Shown: positions 25,696-33,563 of the stretch, one piece after another
Layout of the letters: each line of letters opens with the position of its first letter
Numbering within the stretch: position 1 is the stretch's first letter
Assembly (NCBI GenBank): GCA_030149245.1
Contig: JASBRX010000036.1
Coordinates: forward strand, 61,768 to 125,767
Reading direction: 5' to 3'
Source of the DNA: Sphingomonas bacterium
GTDB taxonomy: Bacteria; Pseudomonadota; Alphaproteobacteria; Sphingomonadales; Sphingomonadaceae
DNA: 64,000 bases
Translations under genes and position numbers: made by a program
Notes under the pieces: generated by a model
Seen by the model: the letters and a program-made list of their open reading frames with translations, nothing else
Databases searched by the model: none
What the model was told of the DNA's origin: nothing

Positions 25696-26288
25696 GGGTG
25701 CATCCATCCCGGCATGCGCCGCAATATCGCCTGGCGCTTGGGGGCATGCCACAGCGCCCGGAACGCCTTCGCGGTCTCGATGATCGAGAACACATATATC
25801 AGCCATGCGGCGAGCACGAAGAAAGCGCCGACCACCCAGCCGAAGCCGCCCAGCGCATCGAGCCATCTGGAGAACTTCTCCATGTTGCTCAGCGTCTTGA
25901 AGCCGCCCATGAAGTGCGGGAGGATGAGATAGGCAAAGAAGAAGAACCAGCCGACTAGGGCAGGAAAGCCGGCGAGGAACAGCAGCCCGTGCCGACGCGT
26001 CCATCGCCGCGGCCTTTGCTCCATCAGGCCACAATAGGCGAGGAAGAACGGCATTCCGACAAGGAAGAAGAAGCCGGCGATCAATAGGCCCGTCGCCAGT
26101 ATCTCGAACATCATGCCGATCGCGCCGCCCCCCTCCCGGGGGTATGCTAGCATGCTGCCCTGGACGAACAGCGCGAGCGCGATGCCGGCATAGGACAGGA
26201 CGGTCAGCAGCCCCGCCAGCACGATCGCGACGATCCCGGGGATCCGGCCGGCAGGCGGCGTCGAAGGCGAATGCGTGGATGCCATCAT
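25692..26288 (-). CDS. Hypothetical four-helix integral membrane protein
   Basis: A 198-residue protein with four clear hydrophobic segments (about residues 18-45, 60-85, 100-128 and 145-170) and a basic C-terminus (WHAPKRQAILRRMPG). I recognise no family. It lies between the kinase and the YiiX-like protein and overlaps the latter by four bases, so it is very probably part of the same membrane complex. The first two codons are both ATG; the second is equally possible as start. Confidence 0.65.
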   Translation of the reverse strand: MMASTHSPSTPPAGRIPGIVAIVLAGLLTVLSYAGIALALFVQGSMLAYPREGGGAIGMMFEILATGLLIAGFFFLVGMPFFLAYCGLMEQRPRRWTRRHGLLFLAGFPALVGWFFFFAYLILPHFMGGFKTLSNMEKFSRWLDALGGFGWVVGAFFVLAAWLIYVFSIIETAKAFRALWHAPKRQAILRRMPGWMHP

Positions 26289-26303
26289 GCGATTCCGTTT
26301 CGT

Positions 26304-27956
26304 CTACATTGCGTTGTCGGCGGTCATCTCCGATGCGTCTAGCGCTTCCGCGCTCTCGCAGTTTATCGAAAGATAATAGACGCCGTTCTCGTAATAGGGT
26401 TCTAGAACTCGCCAGCTGACCTTGCCAAGTTCGGGGGCGGGGTACATATTTTCGCTGCCGTCCCCAAACCATCCATGGGTGGAGCCAAAGATTTTCCCAT
26501 AATAGTATAGGGGGGAGTTCGAGAAGAGAACCCGGCGAAATCTGCCGGAATCTAGGAAGGTCAGTGTGTTCTTTGTTGGTCCATTGAAGGTCCAATATTC
26601 GATCATTAGTTCGTTGTTTTCGTCGTACCAGCGGACCCAGACCTTGTGGGTCATCGAACAGCGGCTGTCGATGCCGAGCTGGCTCGCGATCACCGGGGGA
26701 GTTGCGACGTTACCCATCACATCCGCCGTCACGGAAGCATTATCAATAGCGGTGACGTTATCAGCGGCAGTTTCCAGCGCATCGGCCGTATTCTCGGTGC
26801 CGGCATCGTCCGTCGAAATCTGCTGAGCCGTTGGCCTGGCGAGGATGAGCAACACCATAATCACGACGAAGATCGCGATCGCGATGCTGAGACCGATGCC
26901 GGATCGATTCTTCGCGGGCGGTGGGGGCGGTGGGGGCGGCGGGGGCGGCGGGGGCGGTGGGGGGGGAGGCGGAGGCGGAGGCGAGGAAGGACGCGTCCTG
27001 CCCCGGGCACCGCCTGCCTCTTCCCCGATCGCTGCAAGCCAATCGCGCGCCGATTGGAACCGGGCAGATGGCTCGACCTCCAGCGCCCGATCGATGGCTT
27101 CGAGAAACGGCGCGGGACCTGCGACGCGTCCCGCCAGCGGCTCGTAGTTGGCTTTGCCGGTGAACCGAAGCAGGCCGTCGGGCGGCGCTCGCCCGGTTAG
27201 GGCATAATGGGCCACGCCGCCCAGGGCATAGATGTCGGTGGGCGGCCCCTGTTTCGGAAAATTGGGGCTCACATGGGTGTATTGCTCGTAGGGAGCATAG
27301 CCCTGAGTGAGGATCGCAGTGAGCGTGTTAGTGCGCTCGCCGATGACATGGCGCGCTGCGCCGAAGTCGATCAGCACGGGGCTGAGCGTTCCGTCGCGCA
27401 GCAGGATGTTACCGGGCTTGATGTCTCGGTGGATCAGCTGCGGTTCCGCCTCATGGAGCGCGACTAGGGCGTTGAGCAGGGGAATCAGGATCGGAGCCAA
27501 CGTCTCGGTGGTCAGCGGAGCGAAATGGCGCGTGTCGGTCGGCGAGCGCGGCGGCTCGCCGACGAACGCGCGCAGCGTCTTTCCCTCGATCAGTTCCATC
27601 ACCATATAGGCGGTGCCGTTCTGCTTGAAATAGTCGAGCACCTCGACGACGTTGGGGTGCGCGCTTCCGTGAGCCTGACGGTAATGGTCATGGAAGTCGG
27701 CGACGCGATCGGCCTCGTCGTTGAACTCCTCTAGGTTGAGGAGAAATATTCCGGCGGAATCGTCGTCGGAGGGTTGGACCGTGTCTTCGCCACGCGCGCG
27801 CTCGACTAGGTTGCGTGGGAACAGTTCCTTGATCGCGCGGACGCGGTCCGGAAACCTCACATGATGGGTACGATAGGTGATGCCGAACTGGCCCTGGCCA
27901 AGATGCCCGTCGATCTCATAGGCGCCGATCCGGTCCTTCGCCTTGAGCCGCGTCAT
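26304..27956 (-). CDS. Transmembrane Ser/Thr protein kinase (PknB-like)
   Basis: A 550-residue protein with a Hanks-type kinase domain (about residues 10-275): glycine loop LGQGQFGITY, VAIK-like lysine in RAIKELF, catalytic HRDIKPGN (about 175) and DFGAARH (about 197). It continues into a run of about 23 prolines, one membrane helix (about 357-378) and a roughly 140-residue exported C-terminal domain of unknown fold. It would phosphorylate the FHA proteins of this operon and be opposed by the PP2C phosphatase encoded just upstream (ATGA overlap). The external domain may sense an envelope signal. Confidence 0.9.
   Translation of the reverse strand: MTRLKAKDRIGAYEIDGHLGQGQFGITYRTHHVRFPDRVRAIKELFPRNLVERARGEDTVQPSDDDSAGIFLLNLEEFNDEADRVADFHDHYRQAHGSAHPNVVEVLDYFKQNGTAYMVMELIEGKTLRAFVGEPPRSPTDTRHFAPLTTETLAPILIPLLNALVALHEAEPQLIHRDIKPGNILLRDGTLSPVLIDFGAARHVIGERTNTLTAILTQGYAPYEQYTHVSPNFPKQGPPTDIYALGGVAHYALTGRAPPDGLLRFTGKANYEPLAGRVAGPAPFLEAIDRALEVEPSARFQSARDWLAAIGEEAGGARGRTRPSSPPPPPPPPPPPPPPPPPPPPPPAKNRSGIGLSIAIAIFVVIMVLLILARPTAQQISTDDAGTENTADALETAADNVTAIDNASVTADVMGNVATPPVIASQLGIDSRCSMTHKVWVRWYDENNELMIEYWTFNGPTKNTLTFLDSGRFRRVLFSNSPLYYYGKIFGSTHGWFGDGSENMYPAPELGKVSWRVLEPYYENGVYYLSINCESAEALDASEMTADNAM
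26916..26984. repeat. Proline-codon tract in the kinase gene
   Basis: About 69 bases of near-perfect (ggcgggg)-type sequence, including a run of eight G on the plus strand, encode roughly 23 consecutive prolines between kinase domain and membrane helix. Such tracts can slip during replication. Slippage by multiples of three would change linker length; other changes would shift the frame and cut off the membrane and external parts. Confidence 0.85.
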
Positions 27957-29170
27957 TCGTTCTCTCCGGTTTGGCCTTCGGATTGATTCTCAGCCGGAGG
28001 GGGTGTTGTCTCCGCGGTGGGAGGCTGTGTCGAATTGCCGGTCGGATCGCCAGTTATGGGTTCCGTTCCGTCTGCTTGGACGTTGCCCGGAGCTGACACG
28101 TTACGGACCGACACACCCCCCTCCGCTTGACCCGCCTCCTCCTCCTCCTCTTGCTTCTCCGGCGGCGCGGGCACGGTTTGGTTGGCCACCGGGGGCGGCG
28201 GGGCGACTGTAGCGACGCCGTTGTCGGGCGCTGCGGTGGCATTCTCAGTGTCGTTGGGAAACAGGGCCGGGAACCACATGTCGCGAAGCTTGTCGTAGAA
28301 GAGCCAACCCGCCACCGCTGCGGCAACGAGGGCGAGCAGCATCACTCCGCCAAGAAGCCGCTTCCCGCGTCCGCCGCTATTGCGGGCGGCGGCTGCGTCG
28401 GTTCGACCCGGCTGCCATAGGCAAATCGTCGTGTTGTCCTGCCGGGGCCGATTTGCCCTGACTATGGCGTCGAGCATGGCGCGGCCCGCGGCTTCCGTGC
28501 TGGCGGCTGATCGCAGGATGCTCGTCATCTCGCCTTCGTCGAGTGTCTCAATGCCGTCGGTGGCCGCAATCAGCCAGTCGTCCGGCGCCAGCGCGAGCGG
28601 CGCGGAGGAAGCGTCGACGAGCTCCGGGACACCTTCGCCCAGCGCCGAGCGCAGCTGGTTCCGATGCGGATGGTTCTGCGCCTCCTCGGCGGTCATTTCG
28701 CCGCGCTCCGCCATCTCGGCGAACAGCGCGCGCATCGAGTGATCCTCGGACAGCCGAGTCAGCCGATTGTCCGCGAAGCGCCACAGGGGCGAATCGCCGA
28801 CGCTGATCCAGTGGAGCCCGTCGCTGCCTTTGGCGACCGCGATCAGGGTCGTTCCCATACCCTCCAGCGCCGGATCGGCGACGATCGCGTCGGAGATCGC
28901 GTGGCTCGCTTCTTCCAGCGCGGTGCGCAGCCGGTCGCGCGTGGTGCCCGTGGTCTGGCGCTCATAGCTTGCGACGAAGGTCCGCACGGCAATGCCGCTG
29001 GCGACATCGCCGCCAGCGTGCCCGCCCATCCCGTCGGCGACGACGACGAGGTTGGGCAGGGAGGTGCCCTTGCGCAGGCTGACTCCGTAGGAATCCTCCT
29101 GCCGTTTCCGAGCGCCGAGAATCTGACCGATGAAATATGGCGGTGGGGGAGGCCCGGTCCTTCGGGCCAT
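27953..29170 (-). CDS. PP2C-type Ser/Thr protein phosphatase with membrane anchor
   Basis: A 405-residue protein. Residues about 15-250 are a PPM/PP2C phosphatase with metal-binding motifs RQEDSYG, ADGMGGHAGG (about 47), GDSPLWR and RQDNTT. A membrane helix (about 275-295) is followed by an Asn/Pro/Glu-rich, low-complexity tail. It would reverse phosphorylation by the kinase encoded just downstream. It overlaps the kinase gene by four bases and the upstream FHA gene as TGATG. Kinase/PP2C/FHA sets also occur in type VI secretion and TerY-P modules, but no secretion genes are seen here. Confidence 0.9.
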   Translation of the reverse strand: MARRTGPPPPPYFIGQILGARKRQEDSYGVSLRKGTSLPNLVVVADGMGGHAGGDVASGIAVRTFVASYERQTTGTTRDRLRTALEEASHAISDAIVADPALEGMGTTLIAVAKGSDGLHWISVGDSPLWRFADNRLTRLSEDHSMRALFAEMAERGEMTAEEAQNHPHRNQLRSALGEGVPELVDASSAPLALAPDDWLIAATDGIETLDEGEMTSILRSAASTEAAGRAMLDAIVRANRPRQDNTTICLWQPGRTDAAAARNSGGRGKRLLGGVMLLALVAAAVAGWLFYDKLRDMWFPALFPNDTENATAAPDNGVATVAPPPPVANQTVPAPPEKQEEEEEAGQAEGGVSVRNVSAPGNVQADGTEPITGDPTGNSTQPPTAETTPPPAENQSEGQTGENE

Positions 29171-29736
29171 CAGAGGTCGGTCCAGTCGAACGCCGTGTCG
29201 CAGAACGGCATGAAGCGCAAGCTCGTCCCGCCGACGATCAGCGTGTCGCCAGCGGAGAGCTCGTGCGGCTGGCGTACCTTCTGGCCATTGTGCTCCGCGC
29301 TGTCGCCAGTGCCGGGGATTAGATAGAATTTGCGGTCTTTAGCATCATATTCCAGCCGCACATGATCCTTGTTGGACACACGCTTGTCGCCGAAGTTGAG
29401 CCGGAGATTGGCTTCGGGCCCGCGAGCGATGACGTTCATTCCCGGACGGATCGTGAGCACGCTGCCAATGCCGGGCCCCTCGACAACCACCAGCCAGCCG
29501 ACCGGTTGCGGATGTTTGCGTGTCGGGTCGCCGCGGATGGTCGCATCGGGATCCTCGCCACTTGCCGAGTCGGGATCCTCGTCCGATTCCCATTTCCGCC
29601 GGCCATGGGGATGCGCCACCGTCGGCTTCCAGGTCGGGGCCTCGGCATCGGGCTTGTCATTGGGGCCAAAGAGATGCTCGGTTTCGCCGACCGGATCCGC
29701 ATCGTCTCCGCCGCCCTCGTTCAATATCCGTCCCAT
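29170..29736 (-). CDS. FHA-domain protein (cytoplasmic)
   Basis: A 188-residue protein with an acidic, probably disordered N-terminal 75 residues and a C-terminal FHA domain (GMNVIARGPEANLRL, then VSNKDHVRLEYD and EHNGQKV). FHA domains bind phosphothreonine, so it is a likely readout of the adjacent kinase. The usual SxxH-type core is present as SNKDH, with one extra residue before His. Start 29736 follows a GGGGGAATC site. It overlaps the phosphatase gene by one base. Confidence 0.82.
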   Translation of the reverse strand: MGRILNEGGGDDADPVGETEHLFGPNDKPDAEAPTWKPTVAHPHGRRKWESDEDPDSASGEDPDATIRGDPTRKHPQPVGWLVVVEGPGIGSVLTIRPGMNVIARGPEANLRLNFGDKRVSNKDHVRLEYDAKDRKFYLIPGTGDSAEHNGQKVRQPHELSAGDTLIVGGTSLRFMPFCDTAFDWTDL

Positions 29737-29791
29737 GATTCCCCCTCATGTTCAGTTGCAAACTCATCTGTCTGGTCGTGATTCGTCAATA

Positions 29792-31093
29792 TCAACTGTC
29801 GGATTGTTCGAATGACACGCTAAATTCTTTCTGAGCGAGGCGGATGCGATTGCCTCTTCTTAGCTCGACGGGCTCGAATGGCTTGAGCGATACACCTTCG
29901 ACCGCACTGCCGTTGCTCGACCCGAGATCCTCCGCAACGACCCCGCCGTCGCTGGCCCGCAGCCGCAAGTGTCGCCGTGAGAGCGTAGGATCGTCGATAC
30001 AATGGTCGACGAAACGGCGCGCGCGGCCTAGCACCACGCCGGCGCGGCGCCCGAGATCGGCGGTCGGCACCCTCACGCTCGTCCCGCCGCCGACTGGAGT
30101 CAGCACGAGCGTCCGCAGCGATCCCGGGAGCGGCGAGGTGGGGGTGGGGCCGACCGAACTGCCGCCGGCCGAGGGCTTGTCAGAACGCCCGCGCGCGCGG
30201 AAAGCGGCGACGGCGGCGACCGCGCCCAGCAACGCGACCGCGAGCCCGCCCGCATAGGGAAGCATCTCGCCGAGGTTTGCGGAAGGCGCGGGCGCGGGCG
30301 CGGGCGCGGGGGAAGGGGTGGCAGTCGGCGTTCCGGACGGCGTCAGTGTCGGCGTGGGCGTGGGCGTGGGCGTGGGCGTGGGCGATGGCGTCGGACCGCA
30401 AGCGGGGCCGGTTTCGAGCGTCACGCCCAGCGAAGCCTGCATCAGGCGCGCGCGGAGCACCTGGCTCGCCGAGGCGATGTAGATCGCCTCGGCCTTGGTG
30501 GGGAGGGCGGTGTTGACGCCCACCACCTGCCCGCAGGTGTTGAGCAGCGGGCCGCCGCTATTGCCTTGCGAGATCGCGGCGCTGTGGATGATCGTATCGA
30601 CCTTGCCGCCGCCCTGGCCGAGCTGCATCGGATATTCCGACGAGACGATCCCCGTCGTCAGCGCCATCACCACGGTGTCGTTTCCCTGCTGCCATTGCAG
30701 CGAGACGCCCGGGAAACCTGCAGCCCAGACCGGATCGCCCTGTTCGGGTGCGGCCGACGCCAGCGCGATCGCGGGGTTGGGCAGCCCGGGGACGTCGAGC
30801 AGGGCGAGATCCGCCTCGGTGTCGCTCCAAAGCAGCCGGGCAGGATAGGCGGTGTTTGGCGGGGCGACCACGAGATAGCGGTCGTAGCCGGCCTCCAGGA
30901 CGACATGCGCGTTGGTCACGACCTTGCCCGGCGCCACAACGAAGCCCGATCCGACCACGCTCTGGTTGGTGTTGCTGGCGCTGAGGGCGTTGATCAGGAC
31001 GACGCCGCGCAGCTGCTCGCGCTTCGGGTTAGCGTGTGCCGCGGTTCCCCACCATGCAAGGGCGACGAGCGCCGTGATCAGCCCGCCGCGCAT
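29792..31093 (-). CDS. Periplasmic trypsin-like protease / cytoplasmic FHA fusion
   Basis: A 433-residue protein with a signal peptide (about 1-21), then a trypsin-like domain with His in TNAHVV (about 63), Asp in EADLALL (about 95) and Ser in GNSGGPL (about 178). A Pro/Thr/Ala linker encoded by 6-base tandem repeats (about 233-275), a membrane helix (about 283-305) and a C-terminal FHA domain (LSRRHLRLR, LGSSNGS) follow. Topology puts the protease outside the inner membrane and the FHA domain inside, so phosphorylation in the cytoplasm could control proteolysis in the periplasm. It forms part of the minus-strand operon. Confidence 0.85.
   Translation of the reverse strand: MRGGLITALVALAWWGTAAHANPKREQLRGVVLINALSASNTNQSVVGSGFVVAPGKVVTNAHVVLEAGYDRYLVVAPPNTAYPARLLWSDTEADLALLDVPGLPNPAIALASAAPEQGDPVWAAGFPGVSLQWQQGNDTVVMALTTGIVSSEYPMQLGQGGGKVDTIIHSAAISQGNSGGPLLNTCGQVVGVNTALPTKAEAIYIASASQVLRARLMQASLGVTLETGPACGPTPSPTPTPTPTPTPTLTPSGTPTATPSPAPAPAPAPSANLGEMLPYAGGLAVALLGAVAAVAAFRARGRSDKPSAGGSSVGPTPTSPLPGSLRTLVLTPVGGGTSVRVPTADLGRRAGVVLGRARRFVDHCIDDPTLSRRHLRLRASDGGVVAEDLGSSNGSAVEGVSLKPFEPVELRRGNRIRLAQKEFSVSFEQSDS
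30285..30390. repeat. Six-base tandem repeats in the protease-FHA linker
   Basis: Two short arrays occur inside the gene: gcgggc-type units near 30285-30310 and gggcgt units near 30355-30390. They encode the alternating Pro-Ala and Pro-Thr linker between the protease and the membrane helix. Because units are a multiple of three, copy-number change would alter linker length without breaking the frame. Confidence 0.75.
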
Positions 31094-31094
31094 G

Positions 31095-31913
31095 TTATTT
31101 GAGGATTCGGAACTGGAACTGGTGAACGGAGAAGGTCAGCCGGTCCCCGCTGGCCAGCGCCGCCGGCGCATGGCTCTCGAGCGGGACGCCGTTGAGGAAG
31201 GTCCCGTTCTCCGATCCCAGGTGCTCGACGAAATAGCTCCCGTCCCGATATTCGAAACGCGCATGCTCGCGGCCGACATCGCCCTTCGACAGCACTGCGG
31301 TCGCTTTGGCGGGGTTGCGCCCCAGCACCACGCCGCCCAGCGCGGCCGGCAGCTGCGCGCCGGGCAAGAGCAGGTCGCTTTCTTCGCCCTCCAGTACGCA
31401 ATTCGCCACCGGTTGCGTCAATGCCCTGCGGCGGCGGAGCCGTAGGGCGATCGCCAGCGTGGCAATCGCGGCCACCAGCACGCCGCCGCCGATCCTCAAC
31501 CAGGTCAGCCGCTCGCGCGCGGCGCGACGGTCGATTTCCGCCTTCAGCTCCGCCGCCGACTGGACCAGCCGCTTCCGCTCCTCCGCGGTGCGCCGGGCGA
31601 TCTCGGCGTCGCGATCCGCCCGCTGCTTGGATTCGCGCGCCTGCCGCTCTGCCTCGGCCCGCGCCGAGGCCGCCTCGCTGGCAAGGCGGTTCACCTCCGC
31701 CGCCCTGCGCGCGGCTTCGCGGCGCGAGCGCTCGGCGCGGAATTCCGCGGCGCGGGCGTCCCGCTGCGAATCTCGCAATGCATCCTCGATGCTGCTCAGT
31801 CGGCGCTCGATCTCCGCGGCCGATCCATTGGCCGGGTCCTGAGCGGACCGGGCGTCGGCCGCCACGGCGCCGCACGCCATCACCAGCAGGGCCAGTCCGA
31901 GAAGGCGCCGCAT
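31095..31913 (-). CDS. Membrane-anchored coiled-coil FHA protein
   Basis: A 272-residue protein: signal peptide or anchor (MRRLLGLALLVMACGAVAADA), a long charged coiled coil of Arg/Ala/Glu heptads (about 30-135), a membrane helix (about 138-158) and a C-terminal FHA domain (VLGRNPAKATAVLSKGDVGREHARF, ENGTFLNG). The coiled coil lies outside, the FHA domain inside. Start 31913 (TGATG with the upstream stop) gives the signal peptide; the track start adds 33 unlikely residues. Only one base separates it from the protease-FHA gene. Confidence 0.8.
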   Translation of the reverse strand: MRRLLGLALLVMACGAVAADARSAQDPANGSAAEIERRLSSIEDALRDSQRDARAAEFRAERSRREAARRAAEVNRLASEAASARAEAERQARESKQRADRDAEIARRTAEERKRLVQSAAELKAEIDRRAARERLTWLRIGGGVLVAAIATLAIALRLRRRRALTQPVANCVLEGEESDLLLPGAQLPAALGGVVLGRNPAKATAVLSKGDVGREHARFEYRDGSYFVEHLGSENGTFLNGVPLESHAPAALASGDRLTFSVHQFQFRILK

Positions 31914-32488
31914 CAGCGAATCTCCACAAAGGAGCGATAATGGTCGCGCGTATACCATGTCCGCCCGCTCCGCGAGTCGCGCACGATCCGTTCCGCGCCC
32001 TTGTCGTGCCAACGGGAGCCCTGGATCATCTGATATTCGCGATACTGGCCGCGTTCGGGTAGCCGCTGGTACCCGGGACGCGGTGTGTTGCTATAGGCCT
32101 GGCTGGAATAGTTCGGGTGCGCCTTGCCCTGATTCTGGTGCAGGTAGCGGGCATATTGAACTGCGCGCGGCGTCGGGCGATAGTTTTGGTGCTCGGCGGC
32201 GCGGCGGGCATATTCGGCGCGGCGCAGGGCCGGCGTGGTGCGCTTGTTCTCCAGCTTGCGCTCGCGCTTCGCGATTTCCTGTCGGCGCTTGTTCTCCAGC
32301 TTCTCGCGCGCACGCCGCTCCATCGCCGCGCGTTCGCGCTGCTTCTGGCGTTCGACCCTTGCCTTTTCGCGCGTCTCGCGCGGCGGCTTGCCGCCGCCGC
32401 CAACCTGAGCCTGCGCCGGCAGCGCCAGCGCCGCCGCGAGCAGGGCGGCGACCGGGAACAGCAGGATGCGTTGTGGCACGCAGAACAT
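31913..32488 (-). CDS. Exported Arg/Lys-rich hypothetical protein
   Basis: A 191-residue protein with a signal peptide (cleavage near LPAQAQ), a highly charged helical stretch (about 30-90, many KRER/EKLENKR units) and a Tyr/Arg-rich C-terminal region (GRTWYTRDHYRSFVEIR). I recognise no family. Start 32488 is set by an AGGAGG ribosome-binding site and the signal peptide; the longer track ORF reads shadow sequence. Its charged rod suggests a structural or wall-associated part of the complex. Confidence 0.68.
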   Translation of the reverse strand: MFCVPQRILLFPVAALLAAALALPAQAQVGGGGKPPRETREKARVERQKQRERAAMERRAREKLENKRRQEIAKRERKLENKRTTPALRRAEYARRAAEHQNYRPTPRAVQYARYLHQNQGKAHPNYSSQAYSNTPRPGYQRLPERGQYREYQMIQGSRWHDKGAERIVRDSRSGRTWYTRDHYRSFVEIR

Positions 32489-32496
32489 GCTTCCTC

Positions 32497-32883
32497 CTAT
32501 CCGTACAGGACTTCGCCGGTCTCCGGGTTGCGCCGGATCAGAAGGTCTCCGCCCGGTGTCGGCGCGGGCCCGGGTGCGGGTTGGCGCGGACGGGGTGCCT
32601 CGTCGGCCAGCGCGGCGCGCCGCAGCTGCGCGCCGGTGATCTCGAAGCCGGCGAAGCGGATCCGAGTCGCATCGTCGATCAGGTCCTGCCGCACCGCCAC
32701 CCATGCGCCTTCGCGCTGCACCCAGGTACCGCCCTTCGACTTACGGTCGATCAGCAGCATTTCCTTCCCGTCTGCAATGGTGAGCTCGGCATGGCGCCGC
32801 GAGACTTCCGGATGTCCCCGGATCTCCAACTCGCAGTCGGAGCTGCGTCCAATCAGAAAAGTGCGGTGCACCATCCGGATCAT
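32497..32883 (-). CDS. Small FHA-domain protein
   Basis: A 128-residue protein, essentially one FHA domain: FLIGRSSDCELEI, the phosphothreonine-binding VSRRHAEL, and KGGTWV, with a Pro-rich tail. It is cytoplasmic. It overlaps the upstream FHA gene by four bases (ATGA), indicating coupled translation, and precedes the exported charged protein by eight bases. Confidence 0.8.
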   Translation of the reverse strand: MIRMVHRTFLIGRSSDCELEIRGHPEVSRRHAELTIADGKEMLLIDRKSKGGTWVQREGAWVAVRQDLIDDATRIRFAGFEITGAQLRRAALADEAPRPRQPAPGPAPTPGGDLLIRRNPETGEVLYG

Positions 32884-33386
32884 CTCCCTTCGTGTTCACG
32901 TGACGGGGGTCGCATCTCGACGCGCCAGCGCGCGCCGTGAACGTCGATCGTCGCCCCCGGCCAAAGCGGCTGGGGCTTGAATTGTTCGATCCGCTCGCCG
33001 TCGAGCCAGGTGCCGCTGCGGCTGCCGAGATCCTCGACCGTCAGGTTGGCGCCGTGGAGCAACTCGACGCGCGCGTGGCGGAGCTCGCCGCCGGCATCGC
33101 GCACGAGGATGTCGCATCCCGGCGCCCATCGCCCGATCACAAGCGCCCGCCGCTCGGCGGTGACCGCGTGCGAAGGTGCGTCGCCGTCGCCACGCAGGAT
33201 GGCCAGCGCGTCGCCGAAGCCGTCGACCGGGGTTGGGCGCGGGCGCTTGTGCGCAGCCGCGTCGGCCGACCTCCCGGCGCGGCTCCTGTTCTGGAAGAAC
33301 AGGCGCAGGCCGAGCGCCCCGAGCGAGACGATGAACACCGCCGCTGCGGCATAGGCCGGCCAGGGAAGTTGAAGCAGATCCGGCAT
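32880..33386 (-). CDS. N-terminally anchored FHA-domain protein
   Basis: A 168-residue protein with one N-terminal membrane helix (WPAYAAAAVFIVSLGALGLRLFF) and a cytoplasmic FHA domain (LVIGRWAPGCDILV, GSRSGTWLDGE). The core that normally reads SxxH is ELRHARVEL. Start 33386 places the helix at the N-terminus, with AAGG seven bases upstream; the track start adds 50 unlikely residues. It is the first gene of the minus-strand operon, so the operon promoter should be in 33387-33563. Confidence 0.78.
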   Translation of the reverse strand: MPDLLQLPWPAYAAAAVFIVSLGALGLRLFFQNRSRAGRSADAAAHKRPRPTPVDGFGDALAILRGDGDAPSHAVTAERRALVIGRWAPGCDILVRDAGGELRHARVELLHGANLTVEDLGSRSGTWLDGERIEQFKPQPLWPGATIDVHGARWRVEMRPPSREHEGR

Positions 33387-33563
33387 GTCGCCTTGACTTC
33401 CCCTCAACGTGCGCAGGTTTCGGGCGAGGGCGGCGTTTCCTGCGCAACGTCCCGGACGCAAGGACGACAAAATGCCATGATGAATTGTCCCCCGAACAAT
33501 CGCTGCTATGCTATTTATCTTGAGGGCAGTAGGCAATCCCAGGTCTGAACTCGGCTAAAACGG

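Noticed and set aside
26916-26984. Possible CRISPR-like or tandem satellite array
   Set aside because: It is a coding tract for proline without spacers; the gggcgt array at 30355 is likewise coding.
23467-33386. Type VI secretion regulatory locus (PpkA/PppA/Fha)
   Set aside because: Kinase, PP2C and FHA are present, but no Tss/Hcp/VgrG gene is seen in the window.
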